A stretch of DNA of 64,000 nucleotides, taken from positions 33,969 to 97,968 of the forward strand of contig JAMPFS010000003.1 in assembly GCA_023664325.1 (NCBI GenBank). The letters run 5' to 3'. Under the pieces are notes generated by a model. That model ran no database searches. It had not been told where the DNA came from and saw only the letters and a program-made list of their open reading frames with translations. Numbering within the stretch: the stretch's first letter is position 1; each line of letters opens with the position of its first letter. Shown here piece after piece: positions 1 through 8,029 of this stretch. The translations under genes were made by a program, and so were the position numbers. Source of the DNA: Clostridium sp. GTDB taxonomy: Bacteria; Bacillota; Clostridia; Lachnospirales; Lachnospiraceae.

Positions 1-1
1 A

Positions 2-448
2 AAGGCGCATTTGTTTGAGGAGCGCGATATGGAGTTTGGCGCTATGGTAAGCAATCTGTTTGCAGACATGCTGTTCCGTGGCAGAAAAGACCGCAACAGT
101 GGTATTTCAAAGGGAAGTTTCCTAGAGGTTTATGAGCATATCCGTGAGGCTGTGTTCATGAAGGATAACCGTGCGGGGGATATCGTTTATGCGAACAAGG
201 CAATGGGTAAATTGTTTGGATATGACGTGGTTGGCATGGCTGCAAAAGACATTGTCTATGATGAGATGGAACACTACAAAAAAATGGGTGGTGTACGGAA
301 ACGATTTATTGCTAATAAAAAAGTCACAAAATGGCAAAGCTATATGAAAGAGCTGGATCAGATTATGAATATTGTAGAGGTACCTTTAGATGCTTTTGAT
401 GGAGATTACAGTCTGATTATTCTTAAGAAGAGCAAAAATAAAAAGTGA
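2..448 (+). CDS. PAS-domain protein, 3' end (partial)
   Basis: The reading frame is open to the left edge of the window, so only the C-terminal part (about 148 residues) is seen. The start codon lies outside; the TTG at 11 is probably not the real start. The segment around residues 45-130 reads like a PAS sensor domain (KDNRAGDIVYANKAMGKLFGY, a typical PAS core with the NxA..LFGY pattern). No output domain is visible, so any GGDEF, EAL or kinase part would be upstream. Only 88 bases separate it from mbl, with a sigma-28-like promoter between, so it is probably the last gene of a preceding unit. PAS assignment is moderate; the function is unknown. Confidence 0.5.
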   Translation, partial: KAHLFEERDMEFGAMVSNLFADMLFRGRKDRNSGISKGSFLEVYEHIREAVFMKDNRAGDIVYANKAMGKLFGYDVVGMAAKDIVYDEMEHYKKMGGVRKRFIANKKVTKWQSYMKELDQIMNIVEVPLDAFDGDYSLIILKKSKNKK

Positions 449-490
449 CCTTAATATTTTTTATGATACAGAAAATTATAGTAAAAGGTG

Positions 491-517
491 TTAAGTTCTA
501 TAAAAATATGCCGATAT
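491..517 (+). promoter_or_regulatory. Sigma-28 (SigD/FliA-type) promoter for mbl-flhO-flhP
   Basis: TTAA at 491-494, a 15-base spacer, then GCCGATAT at 510-517, which matches the sigma-28 consensus TAAA-N15-GCCGATAA very well. It lies 20 bases upstream of the mbl start. It implies that mbl and the two rod genes are expressed with late flagellar genes. Confidence 0.75.
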
Positions 518-536
518 ATAAGAAAGGAGTACGAAT

Positions 537-1535
537 ATGGCAAGTTCAGATATAGGAATTGATTTGGGAACAGCAAGCATTCTCGTATATGTAAAGGGGA
601 AGGGTGTTGTTCTAAAGGAGCCATCCGTTGTGGCATATGACCGTGACACCAACCGCATCAAGGCGATTGGCGAGGAAGCGAGAATGATGCTTGGAAGAAC
701 GCCGGGCAATATTGTGGCGGTAAGACCACTCAGGCAGGGTGTTATTTCCGATTACCGTGTTACAGAGAAGATGCTTAAGTATTTTATACAGAAAGCGGTG
801 GGTAAGAGTTTCTTCGGAAGAAGACCGAGAATTTCCGTGTGTGTGCCAAGCGGCGTTACAGAAGTTGAGAAAAAAGCGGTTGAGGATGCAACTTACCAGG
901 CAGGGGCGCGGGATGTGTCCATTATCGAGGAGCCGGTAGCTGCGGCAATTGGAGCCGGAATTGATATCGCAAGACCATGCGGCAATATGATTGTGGATAT
1001 TGGTGGTGGAACAGCAGATATTGCAGTGATTTCCCTGGGAGGAACCGTAGTGAGTACTTCCATTAAGACAGCAGGGGATGACTTCGATGAGGCGATTGTG
1101 CGTTATATGAGAAAAAAGCATAATCTTTTGATTGGGGAACGTACAGCAGAGGAGATTAAGATTCAGATTGGCACCTGTTACCGCCGTCCGGAGAATCTCA
1201 CGTTGGATATCCGGGGACGTAACCTTGTGACGGGACTTCCGAGAACGGTTACCGTGACTTCGGATGAGACGGTAGAGGCATTAGAGGAGGTAACAGAGCA
1301 GATTATTGAGGCTGTTCATTCCGTACTTGAAAAGACGCCTCCGGAGCTTGCAGCAGATATTGCAGATCGCGGTATTGTGTTGACAGGTGGTGGAGCGCTG
1401 CTTCACGGTTTGGAGGAATTGATTGAGGAAGAGACCGGTATCACAACGATGACCGCAGAGGATCCACTTACCTGTGTGGCAATCGGAACCGGCAAATATA
1501 TTGAGTTTCTAAGTGGCGTAGCAGAAGAGGAATAG
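537..1535 (+). CDS. mbl: MreB-family actin-like protein (Mbl-type)
   Basis: 332 residues, the normal length for MreB/Mbl. The N-terminal phosphate-1 motif (DIGIDLGTASILVY, residues 5-18), phosphate-2 region (MIVDIGGGTADIAV, about 151-164) and adenosine motif (GIVLTGGGALLHG, about 279-291) are all present, so this is an actin-fold ATPase that organises the cell-wall elongation machinery at the membrane. ATG at 537 follows AAAGGAG by 7 bases. It is followed by two flagellar rod genes after 16 bases. This mbl-flhO-flhP order is the arrangement known from Bacillus subtilis, which favours the name Mbl over the primary MreB. A sigma-28-like promoter precedes it. The family is certain; the paralogue name rests on context. 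Confidence 0.85.
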   Translation: MASSDIGIDLGTASILVYVKGKGVVLKEPSVVAYDRDTNRIKAIGEEARMMLGRTPGNIVAVRPLRQGVISDYRVTEKMLKYFIQKAVGKSFFGRRPRISVCVPSGVTEVEKKAVEDATYQAGARDVSIIEEPVAAAIGAGIDIARPCGNMIVDIGGGTADIAVISLGGTVVSTSIKTAGDDFDEAIVRYMRKKHNLLIGERTAEEIKIQIGTCYRRPENLTLDIRGRNLVTGLPRTVTVTSDETVEALEEVTEQIIEAVHSVLEKTPPELAADIADRGIVLTGGGALLHGLEELIEEETGITTMTAEDPLTCVAIGTGKYIEFLSGVAEEE

Positions 1536-1551
1536 CAAAGGAGTTGACAAG

Positions 1552-2337
1552 ATGGTAAGAGGTCTTTACACAGCGTGGACCGGTATGGTAAACGAACAGA
1601 AGCGCCTGGATGTAATATCGAATAACATGGCGAATGCCGATACGACTGGTTATAAGAAGCAGGGAGTAACTTCTCAGGCTTTTGATGATGAACTGACAAT
1701 CCGGATTCATGATAATAACCAGTATCACCGTAATAAAGTGGCGATTGGCAATATGAGCCTCGGTGTTAAGATTGGAGAAACCTATCATGATTTCTCGCAG
1801 GGCAGCCTTCGTGAAACCGGAAACACCTATGATTTAGCGCTTAGTGGAGACGGATTCTTTACGATTCAGACAACGAACAAGCAGGGAGTAACCAGTACGA
1901 AATATACACGCGACGGTTCCTTTACTGTAACCACGGATGGTTATCTTGTTACGAAGGACGGAGATTATGTGTTGGATACGAATGGGAACCGGATTCAAAT
2001 TCCAGGCGCACAGACAGCTAACAATGTGGCATTTGATGCAGGCGGCAATGTGCTTGTTGATGGGCAGCAGATAGCGACTCTTGGGATTGCGGGGTTCGCA
2101 AATCCACAGGCGTTGCTGCTTTATGGCGAGAACATGTATGAGGCAACAGATGCAGCGGGATTGCAGGCAGGAACAGCGACAGTGAATCAGGGATATTTGG
2201 AGAGGTCCAATACCAATGTAATCAAGGAAATGGTTGATATGATTACCATTACCAGGGCTTATGAAGCAGGTCAGAGGATGATACAGACGGTAGATGGCAC
2301 TTTAGAGAAGACCGTAAATGAGATTGGAAGAGTATAA
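1552..2337 (+). CDS. flhO: Flagellar basal-body rod/hook protein (FlhO/FlgF-type)
   Basis: 261 residues. It has the N-terminal flagellar rod motif (LDVISNNMANADTTGYKKQ, about 20-38) and the C-terminal helix found in FlgE/F/G proteins (MVDMITITRAYEAGQRMIQTVD, about 226-247). These helices coil together in the axial rod-hook structure. It is secreted by the flagellar type III system, so no signal peptide is expected. ATG follows AAAGGAG closely. With the next gene it forms the pair that B. subtilis calls FlhO/FlhP, where both are distal-rod/FlgG-like proteins. Which position in the rod it takes cannot be told from the sequence. Confidence 0.88.
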   Translation: MVRGLYTAWTGMVNEQKRLDVISNNMANADTTGYKKQGVTSQAFDDELTIRIHDNNQYHRNKVAIGNMSLGVKIGETYHDFSQGSLRETGNTYDLALSGDGFFTIQTTNKQGVTSTKYTRDGSFTVTTDGYLVTKDGDYVLDTNGNRIQIPGAQTANNVAFDAGGNVLVDGQQIATLGIAGFANPQALLLYGENMYEATDAAGLQAGTATVNQGYLERSNTNVIKEMVDMITITRAYEAGQRMIQTVDGTLEKTVNEIGRV

Positions 2338-2351
2338 GGAGGTAGGTTACT

Positions 2352-3194
2352 ATGATGCGTTCATTGTGGTCTGCGGCATCGGGAATGCTTGCCCAGCAGA
2401 CGAATTTAGATAATATAGCAAACAATTTATCCAATGTGAATACAGCAGGATATAAGAAGGATACCGTGGAATTTAAGTCCCTGCTCTATCAGACGCTTCA
2501 GTCGCCATCCACGAACAACGCAGGCGAGAATAAACCGGTACCTGCGCAGGTTGGTCTTGGTACAAGAGTAGCATCCATTACGACTGTATTCAAGCAGGGA
2601 AATCTACAGGATGTGGATATTAATACATATATGGCAATTGAGGGAAATGGATTTTTTAAGGTCAGGAACAGAGATGGGGAAATCTGCTATACCCGGGATG
2701 GCAGTTTCAGCGTACAGCCGGTCGAGGGAGGCACGATTCTCTGCACTTCTGATGGCAATCCTGTTTTAGATCAGAATAACAATACAATTATTATTCCGAA
2801 TGGATATAAGACAGATGGGCTGGTTGTGGATCAGGATGGGAATTTGTTTGTGGAAGATGCAGACGGACAGCAGGTTGCCCTTACACAGACAGCGAACGGG
2901 CAGGCGTATAACCAGCGGATTGGTCTGGTGCAGTTTAACAACCCTGCCGGTCTTGACAGTGTCGGTGGCAATATGTACCAGGCAACAGTGGCTTCCGGAG
3001 CTGCAAGAGAGGAAAGTACGACGCCGGGGCTTGTTTTGAGCAAGGTTCATCAAAAATATATTGAGATGTCGAATGTGCAGGTTGCGGATGAAATGGTGAA
3101 CATGATTGTGGCTCAGAGAGCTTATGAAATGAACTCTAAAGCCATTCAGGCATCCGATGAAATGTTGGAGCAGGCAAATAATTTAAGACGATAA
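2352..3194 (+). CDS. flhP: Flagellar basal-body rod/hook protein (FlhP/FlgG-type)
   Basis: 280 residues, paralogous to the preceding gene. N-terminal motif LDNIANNLSNVNTAGYKK (about 20-37) and C-terminal MVNMIVAQRAYEMNSKAIQ (about 248-266) define the FlgE/F/G family. The C-terminal helix is closer to classical FlgG, the distal rod protein, than that of the upstream gene. ATG at 2352 follows AAGGAGG; a second ATG follows at 2355. It is transcribed with mbl and flhO, separated from the latter by 14 bases. No terminator is evident after it; a new promoter starts about 24 bases downstream. Confidence 0.9.
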   Translation: MMRSLWSAASGMLAQQTNLDNIANNLSNVNTAGYKKDTVEFKSLLYQTLQSPSTNNAGENKPVPAQVGLGTRVASITTVFKQGNLQDVDINTYMAIEGNGFFKVRNRDGEICYTRDGSFSVQPVEGGTILCTSDGNPVLDQNNNTIIIPNGYKTDGLVVDQDGNLFVEDADGQQVALTQTANGQAYNQRIGLVQFNNPAGLDSVGGNMYQATVASGAAREESTTPGLVLSKVHQKYIEMSNVQVADEMVNMIVAQRAYEMNSKAIQASDEMLEQANNLRR

Positions 3195-3217
3195 TTGCAA
3201 AATTAAGAAATATGTTA

Positions 3218-3257
3218 TTGACAAATTTCCTTAGATATGATATCTATAGTATAGATA
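3218..3257 (+). promoter_or_regulatory. SigA-type promoter overlapped by a perfect palindrome (candidate BlaI operator)
   Basis: TTGACA at 3218-3223 is a consensus -35 element. The -10 is TATCTA at 3241-3246 (17-base spacer) or TATAGT at 3245-3250. The -10 region is covered by TATCTATAGTATAGATA (3241-3257), a perfect 8-1-8 inverted repeat. A further half-site TAGATA at 3232-3237 pairs with TATCTA at 3241-3246. The downstream operon encodes a BlaI-type repressor, so an autoregulatory operator is inferred. Confidence 0.6.
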
Positions 3258-3278
3258 CTTTTGGAGGTGGTCGTAAAT

Positions 3279-3620
3279 ATGACAGGAATTAATACAAGTG
3301 ATTATTATGTCAATGCCTCTAAAGCATCGGCAAATGCATTGGAGAATACCTTGAACAAGGTGGACAAAAATGCGACAGAGGAGCAGTTGTTATCTGCCTG
3401 TAAAGAGTTTGAAGCATATTTTATCGAACAGATTTACAAAGGGATGGAAAAGACCATCATGAAAGCAGATGATGATGAATCCGGCAGTGCGAACCAGTAT
3501 ATGGAGTATTTTGGGGATATGCAGATACAGGCATACGCAAAAGAAGCTGCAAACCAGGGAGAAGGGATTGGTTTAGCAAACCAACTTTTCGAACAAATGA
3601 AGAGGAACTATGGTATATAA
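3279..3620 (+). CDS. FlgJ-like rod-binding protein (N-terminal domain only)
   Basis: 113 residues from ATG 3279, chosen because GGAGGTGG at 3263-3270 sits 8 bases ahead; an in-frame TTG at 3261 lies in that site. The core ACKEFEAYFIEQIYKGMEKT (about 36-55) and GIGLANQLFEQMKR (about 96-109) match the rod-binding domain of FlgJ. The muramidase domain of proteobacterial FlgJ is absent, as usual in Bacillota. It should act as a scaffold or cap in rod assembly. It shares a promoter with the BlaI-like gene 28 bases downstream, an uncommon partnership. Confidence 0.75.
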   Translation: MTGINTSDYYVNASKASANALENTLNKVDKNATEEQLLSACKEFEAYFIEQIYKGMEKTIMKADDDESGSANQYMEYFGDMQIQAYAKEAANQGEGIGLANQLFEQMKRNYGI

Positions 3621-3648
3621 GAATTTAAAAAAGAATGGAGAAAAGACT

Positions 3649-4020
3649 ATGAAAATCGAGAAGTTAACTGAGAGTGAAGAGCTTGTGATGAAATCAATTT
3701 GGGATTGTCGCAAAGAGCCTGTACTTTCAGACGTGGTTGACAGAGTTAATGGTTACTATGGTAAAGATTGGAAGCCGCAGACGGTTTCAACGTTTCTTGC
3801 AAAACTTGTTCGCAAGGATTATTTAAGACTTCAAAGAAACGGAAAGATTTACACTTATAAGATTTTGATTTCAGAAGCTGCTTATAAGCAGAAGCTTTAT
3901 AAGCACCATGTTAGTTTTTGGAATCACAATGATATATGTGAATTTATTGCCGAGATGATAAACAATGGGGATTTGACACAAGACGATATCAATGAGGCAA
4001 TGTCTAAGAAAGAACAATAA
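3649..4020 (+). CDS. BlaI/MecI/CopY-family transcriptional repressor
   Basis: 123 residues. It has a winged-helix DNA-binding domain of the Penicillinase_R family: LTESEELVMKSIWDC (4-18), KPQTVSTFLAKLVRKDYLRL (about 41-60), the wing RNGKIYTYKILISEAAY (about 62-78), then a C-terminal dimerisation helix. ATG at 3649 follows AATGGAG; an earlier in-frame ATG at 3610 overlaps the FlgJ gene and has no good site. No BlaR1-type sensor protease is adjacent, so the usual beta-lactam induction circuit is not evident. A perfect palindrome covers the operon promoter. A role in adjusting rod-gene expression is inferred only. Confidence 0.8.
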   Translation: MKIEKLTESEELVMKSIWDCRKEPVLSDVVDRVNGYYGKDWKPQTVSTFLAKLVRKDYLRLQRNGKIYTYKILISEAAYKQKLYKHHVSFWNHNDICEFIAEMINNGDLTQDDINEAMSKKEQ

Positions 4021-4034
4021 TTGCGAATATGATG

Positions 4035-4077
4035 CCCTGGAACACTCGTGCTTGTGTTTCAGGGTATTTTTTTGGAA
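4035..4077 (+). terminator. Rho-independent terminator after blaI-like gene
   Basis: CCCTGGAACAC (4035-4045) pairs with GTGTTTCAGGG (about 4054-4064) with one G-T pair, followed by TATTTTTTT. It closes the flgJ-like/blaI-like operon. Confidence 0.85.
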
Positions 4078-4107
4078 TGATTTACAAAAAACAGTTGGAG
4101 AATTGGC

Positions 4108-6402
4108 GTGGAGAGAAAAGGAACTGTTTCAAAGATTATCTATAAAAACGAGAACAATCAATATGTTGTCTTTGCGGTAGAGACGGATGATGGAGAAGAT
4201 GAGACATTTGTGGGTTACTTATCCGGAATTGAAGAGGGAATGTATATTCTGGCAAAGGGTGAGTATGTAGAACATCCAAATTACAGCATGCAGTTTAAGG
4301 TTTCGCAGTATGAGGTAAAAATGCCGGATGATTTAGTCAGCATGGAGCGCTATTTAGCCTCCGGGGTCATTAAGGGCATTGGAGAAATCATGGCGAAGCG
4401 GATTATGAAAAAATTCGGAAAGGATGCCTTTCGGATTATTGAGGAGGAGCCGGAGCGGTTAGCAGAGATCAAAGGCATTTCCGAGCGGAAAGCGAATGAA
4501 ATAGGAGTCCAGTTTATTGAAAAACAGGCTATGCGGGAGGCATTGATGTTTCTTTCGGATTTTGGAATTTCCCCGAATCTGGCGGTGAAAATTTTTGCTG
4601 AGTATGGGCAGAAAATGTATACGCTTGTAAAAAACAATCCATATCAGATTGCAGAGGATATCAGCGGCGTGGGGTTTAAGATGGCGGATGCCATTGCAAT
4701 GCGGGCGGGCATTGGGCTGCAATCCGATTTTCGTATCCGTGCAGCCATTATTTATACACTGAACCAGGCTACCGGATTGGGTCATATTTACCTGCCAAAG
4801 AAACTGCTTGTAAACTGGACAGGACAATTGCTTGCAAAGAGTAACAGCGGCTCCGGAACGGAGAATTATGGTTATGAGAATGAATTTGCTGTGGCAGACC
4901 AGGTTATAGAGACACAGCTTATGAACTTGCAGGTGGAGGGAAAGGTAGTTTTCCGGGAAAGGGATGGCGAGGTCATTGTATATACATCCGGTCATTATCA
5001 CCGGGAGCTGGATGTGGCGAGAATGCTTTTGGAGAATAAGTCCACGGTGGGAGTTTTGGATGCATCTCTTGATAAAACAATTGCTTCCATTGAACAGGAT
5101 GAGCATATCGTGTTGGCGGAAGAGCAAAAAGAAGCGGTTCGCCAGGCGGCATGTCAGGGGCTTTTGGTAGTCACAGGGGGACCGGGTACCGGAAAGACAA
5201 CTACAATTAATGCGATTATCAAATATTTTGAGCTGGAGGGAATTGAGCTTATGCTTGCAGCGCCGACCGGTCGTGCGGCAAAGCGCATGTCGGAGACCAC
5301 GGGCTATAAGGCTCAGACCATTCACCGGCTGCTGGAACTGAACGGGGGTGTATCCGAAGAGACGGGCAATAGTGAAATCCGCTTTGAGAGAAATGCATCT
5401 AATCCGTTGGAGACAGACGTTGTCATTATTGATGAGATGTCAATGGTGGATTTGTCTTTGATGCATGCATTGTTGCAGGCGATTGTACCGGGTACGCATC
5501 TTATTCTGGTAGGCGATGAGAATCAGCTTCCGTCAGTCGGCGCCGGCAATGTGTTAAAAGATATGATTCATTCCGGCTGTGTGCCGGTGGTGGCGCTTCA
5601 TAAAATTTTCCGTCAGGAGGCGGGCAGCGCCATTGTGGACAATGCGCATAAAATTAACAAGGGCGAACCGATTCGGATGGATAATAAGAGCAAAGATTTT
5701 TTCTATCTGCCGAGGCAGAACACCAGGGATATCATTGCGGAAACAGGACAGCTTCTGACAAAAAAGCTGCCGCCTTATGTAGGATGCGCCGGTGCAGACA
5801 TTCAGGTATTGACGCCGATGCGCAATGGGGAGCTGGGGGTTGACCATTTAAACGCATCCCTTCAGAAGGTATTAAATCCACCAGATGGAAGAAAAAAAGA
5901 AAAGGAGCGAAACAATGGCGTCATTTTCCGGGAGGGTGACAAGGTCATGCAGATTCGCAATAACTATAAGCTGGAGTGGTGCATTTACAGCGAAAAAGGA
6001 AGATTCAAGGTGGAAGAGGGCGTTGGCGTTTTCAATGGCGACATGGGCATCATTCGGGAAATTGACGATTATAATGAAGAGGTTGTCGTGTTGTTTGATG
6101 ATGATAAGGAGGTTCATTATCCGTACAATTTATTGGATGAACTTGAGCTGTCGTATGCGATTACGATACATAAATCCCAGGGTAGTGAATATCCGGCTGT
6201 CGTGATGCCGCTGCTTTCCGGGCCGAGGGTTTTACTCACCCGAAATTTGTTATATACAGCGGTAACCAGGGCAAAACAGTGTGTTGTTATTGTGGGAAAT
6301 GGGAATCTGGTGGAGAATATGATTCGGAATAATGATGAGCAAAAACGCTATTCCTCTCTTTCAGAGAGATTATGCGAACTTGATAAGGGGTGTATAAAAT
6401 AA
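4108..6402 (+). CDS. recD2: RecD2-type ATP-dependent DNA helicase
   Basis: 764 residues, typical for stand-alone RecD2 (SF1B, 5'-3'). An N-terminal OB-like region is followed by helix-hairpin-helix repeats (about 85-150). Walker A is TGGPGTGKTTT at about 356-366, Walker B is VVIIDEMSMVD at about 439-449, and the C-terminal UvrD-like motif VI region includes YAITIHKSQGSEYPAVVM near 680. It is predicted to act in replication-fork or mismatch-repair processes in the cytoplasm. GTG at 4108 is chosen because TTGGAG lies 8 bases upstream. The stop overlaps the comF start by 13 bases, so the genes are co-transcribed. It has no direct link to motility. Confidence 0.92.
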   Translation: MERKGTVSKIIYKNENNQYVVFAVETDDGEDETFVGYLSGIEEGMYILAKGEYVEHPNYSMQFKVSQYEVKMPDDLVSMERYLASGVIKGIGEIMAKRIMKKFGKDAFRIIEEEPERLAEIKGISERKANEIGVQFIEKQAMREALMFLSDFGISPNLAVKIFAEYGQKMYTLVKNNPYQIAEDISGVGFKMADAIAMRAGIGLQSDFRIRAAIIYTLNQATGLGHIYLPKKLLVNWTGQLLAKSNSGSGTENYGYENEFAVADQVIETQLMNLQVEGKVVFRERDGEVIVYTSGHYHRELDVARMLLENKSTVGVLDASLDKTIASIEQDEHIVLAEEQKEAVRQAACQGLLVVTGGPGTGKTTTINAIIKYFELEGIELMLAAPTGRAAKRMSETTGYKAQTIHRLLELNGGVSEETGNSEIRFERNASNPLETDVVIIDEMSMVDLSLMHALLQAIVPGTHLILVGDENQLPSVGAGNVLKDMIHSGCVPVVALHKIFRQEAGSAIVDNAHKINKGEPIRMDNKSKDFFYLPRQNTRDIIAETGQLLTKKLPPYVGCAGADIQVLTPMRNGELGVDHLNASLQKVLNPPDGRKKEKERNNGVIFREGDKVMQIRNNYKLEWCIYSEKGRFKVEEGVGVFNGDMGIIREIDDYNEEVVVLFDDDKEVHYPYNLLDELELSYAITIHKSQGSEYPAVVMPLLSGPRVLLTRNLLYTAVTRAKQCVVIVGNGNLVENMIRNNDEQKRYSSLSERLCELDKGCIK

Positions 6403-7112
6403 AAAACAGTTTATTAGATTTGATTTATCCAAAGTGTTGTCCGTTTTGCGGACAGGCGCAGCGTTATCAGGGGAATCGGGCATGCCCCGGCTGTCTGAAA
6501 AAGCTTCGGAGCGTAGAAGCGCCGCATTGCATGAAATGCGGAAAAACATTGGAGGCAGAAGAAGAGGAATACTGCATGGACTGCATGCGGCTGCCCAAAA
6601 GCTATAAGCGCGGATTCCCGGTATTTTTTTACGAAGAGCCTTTGAAGTCGGCATTATATGATTTTAAATACAAAAACCAACGGGATTATGCCGTGTTTTT
6701 TGCGGAATGCATGGATAGATATTATGGGGCGGCCATAAGGGAGCTTCATATAGACGGCATGGTTCCGGTGCCGTTGTATCCACATAAGCGGAGACTGCGT
6801 GGATATAACCAGGCACAACTGTTAGCGGAGGCATTTTCAAAGCGGATTGGCATTCCGGTGTACAAAAAACAGCTGCTGCGGGTAGTGGAGACGAGACCGC
6901 AAAAAGAATTGGATGACAGGAAACGTATGGAAAATTTAAAAAATGCTTTCCAATTGGGCGCGAATGCGATAAAATTAAAGAGAGTCCTGCTTGTGGATGA
7001 TATTTATACGTCCGGAGCAACGATTGAATCGTGCGCGAAAGTTTTGTTGGAGGCAGGAACAGAAGAGGTATACTATATCAGCATGGCGATTGGAAAAGGC
7101 TATGCCGGATAA
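6390..7112 (+). CDS. comF: ComF-family phosphoribosyltransferase-like protein
   Basis: 240 residues. An N-terminal zinc-ribbon region has CCPFC (15-19), CPGC (about 32-35) and two further CxxC pairs (CMKC, CMDC). The C-terminal PRTase fold carries the PRPP-binding signature VLLVDDIYTSGATIES (about 199-214). ComF proteins act in DNA uptake in competent Bacillus, but in clostridia they commonly sit beside flagellar genes. GTG at 6390 overlaps the end of recD2. The next gene, yvyF, follows after 24 bases, which is the comF-yvyF-flgM order known from B. subtilis. No competence genes are visible here, so its actual role is uncertain. Confidence 0.88.
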   Translation: MYKIKNSLLDLIYPKCCPFCGQAQRYQGNRACPGCLKKLRSVEAPHCMKCGKTLEAEEEEYCMDCMRLPKSYKRGFPVFFYEEPLKSALYDFKYKNQRDYAVFFAECMDRYYGAAIRELHIDGMVPVPLYPHKRRLRGYNQAQLLAEAFSKRIGIPVYKKQLLRVVETRPQKELDDRKRMENLKNAFQLGANAIKLKRVLLVDDIYTSGATIESCAKVLLEAGTEEVYYISMAIGKGYAG

Positions 7113-7136
7113 ATGTATGAAAAGGAGGACAAAATT

Positions 7137-7538
7137 ATGGAAGTAAGAACATGTAAGCAATGTAAGAGATTATTTAATTATTTGACAGGCCCATCCATTT
7201 GCAGCGCCTGTAAGGATGCATTAGAGTTAAAGTTTATTGAAGTAAAAGAATATATCAGAGAGAATCCGAAAGAGGGCATCAACGAGGTTGCGAAGGCAAA
7301 TGATGTCAGCACAAACCAGATCCGCCGCTGGATTCGGGAGGAACGCCTTGCATTTTCAGAGGAGTCCGGAGTCGGTCTTGATTGTGAGAGCTGTGGCAGG
7401 ATCATCAAGAGCGGACGCTATTGCCAGCAGTGTAAAGACAAGCTTCTCGGTTCCATGGATGATATGTATAAGATGGATGATTCCGTTGTGGCAAAGAAGC
7501 ACAGAGAGGCGGCAAAAATCAGATATTTAGACCGGTAG
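7137..7538 (+). CDS. yvyF: YvyF-family flagellar operon protein (zinc-ribbon)
   Basis: 133 residues. An N-terminal CKQC...CSAC cluster (about 6-25) and a C-terminal CESC...CQQC cluster (about 84-104) flank a helix-turn-helix-like stretch (INEVAKANDVSTNQIRRWIREE, about 46-67). It matches the small protein between comF and flgM in Bacillus/Clostridia flagellar loci (YvyF family). ATG 7137 is preceded by AAGGAGG at 7122-7128; an earlier in-frame ATG at 7113 lacks a site. Its biochemical function is not known; the HTH hints at regulation. Confidence 0.75.
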   Translation: MEVRTCKQCKRLFNYLTGPSICSACKDALELKFIEVKEYIRENPKEGINEVAKANDVSTNQIRRWIREERLAFSEESGVGLDCESCGRIIKSGRYCQQCKDKLLGSMDDMYKMDDSVVAKKHREAAKIRYLDR

Positions 7539-7573
7539 TTCCTGATTTTTATAACAAATTTTTAAATTATCTA

Positions 7574-7600
7574 TAATGTTTTGGAAAAAGAAACCGATAT
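7574..7600 (+). promoter_or_regulatory. Sigma-28-type promoter for flgM
   Basis: TAAT at 7574-7577, 15-base spacer, ACCGATAT at 7593-7600. It differs from consensus at two positions. It lies about 84 bases upstream of flgM, giving a leader with two hairpins (AACCT/AGGTT at 7609-7627 and the stem at 7637-7663). Confidence 0.65.
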
Positions 7601-7636
7601 ATTTAATGAACCTGTTAATAAAAGGTTATAGCAAAC

Positions 7637-7663
7637 TGCCATAGGTGGGTCACCGAAATGGCA
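7637..7663 (+). promoter_or_regulatory. Leader hairpin directly upstream of the flgM ribosome binding site
   Basis: TGCCAT (7637-7642) pairs with ATGGCA (7658-7663), enclosing GGTG/CACC around a GGT loop. The stem ends three bases before AAGGAGG (7667-7673). It could modulate translation of flgM. The inner GGTGGGTCACCG resembles GGCGGGTGACCGC in the first flagellin leader. Confidence 0.5.
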
Positions 7664-7683
7664 TTTAAGGAGGATGATGAGCG

Positions 7684-7971
7684 ATGAGAATTGGTATGTA
7701 TAACCAGGTTGCCCAGGTATATGGCAATCAGCCGGTAAAGCAGAAATACAACTCTAATCAGGCAGGCGCTTCGTCAACATTAGACCAGGTATCTTTTTCC
7801 TCAGTCGGAAAAGACATGCAGATCGCCAAGAATGCACTTAGTTCTGTGCCGGATGTAAGACAGGACAAAGTGGATGCGCTTCGCGCAAGCATTGCAGATG
7901 GTACCTATCAAGTGAGTGCAGAGAGCTTTGCAGATAAGCTTATGGCTGCATATGATGAGAAATCCTTTTAG
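7684..7971 (+). CDS. flgM: Anti-sigma-28 factor FlgM
   Basis: 95 residues. The C-terminal half matches FlgM: VRQDKVDALRASIADGTYQVSAESFADKLM (about 57-86), the segment that binds sigma-28. The N-terminal half is low-complexity and Gln/Ser-rich, as expected for this largely unfolded protein, which is exported after hook completion. ATG at 7684 lies 10 bases after AAGGAGG. It is the first gene of the flgM-flgN-flgK operon and is itself preceded by a sigma-28-like promoter, giving the usual negative feedback. The sigma-28 gene itself is not in the window. Confidence 0.92.
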   Translation: MRIGMYNQVAQVYGNQPVKQKYNSNQAGASSTLDQVSFSSVGKDMQIAKNALSSVPDVRQDKVDALRASIADGTYQVSAESFADKLMAAYDEKSF

Positions 7972-7972
7972 T

Positions 7973-7996
7973 TTCGGAAGTGTTTACACTTCCGAA
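7973..7996 (+). other. Intergenic hairpin between flgM and flgN
   Basis: TTCGGAAGTG (7973-7982) and CACTTCCGAA (7987-7996) form a perfect 10-bp stem with a 4-base loop. No T-run follows, so it is more likely an mRNA stability or processing element, or a weak attenuator, than a full terminator. Confidence 0.55.
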
Positions 7997-8029
7997 GTTT
8001 AGGACATTTGATTGGTAAAGGAGAATCAG

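Noticed and set aside
4459..5325. 288-codon minus-strand open frame inside recD2
   Set aside because: It is the shadow of a highly conserved helicase gene. It lacks a ribosome binding site and its composition (Cys/His/Leu-rich) is typical of antisense frames.
7609..7663. Possible c-di-GMP (GEMM-I) riboswitch in the flgM leader
   Set aside because: Only the final GGGTCACCG-like segment resembles the motif. The GGGCAAACC and GACGCAAAGC cores are missing, so it is reported only as a hairpin.
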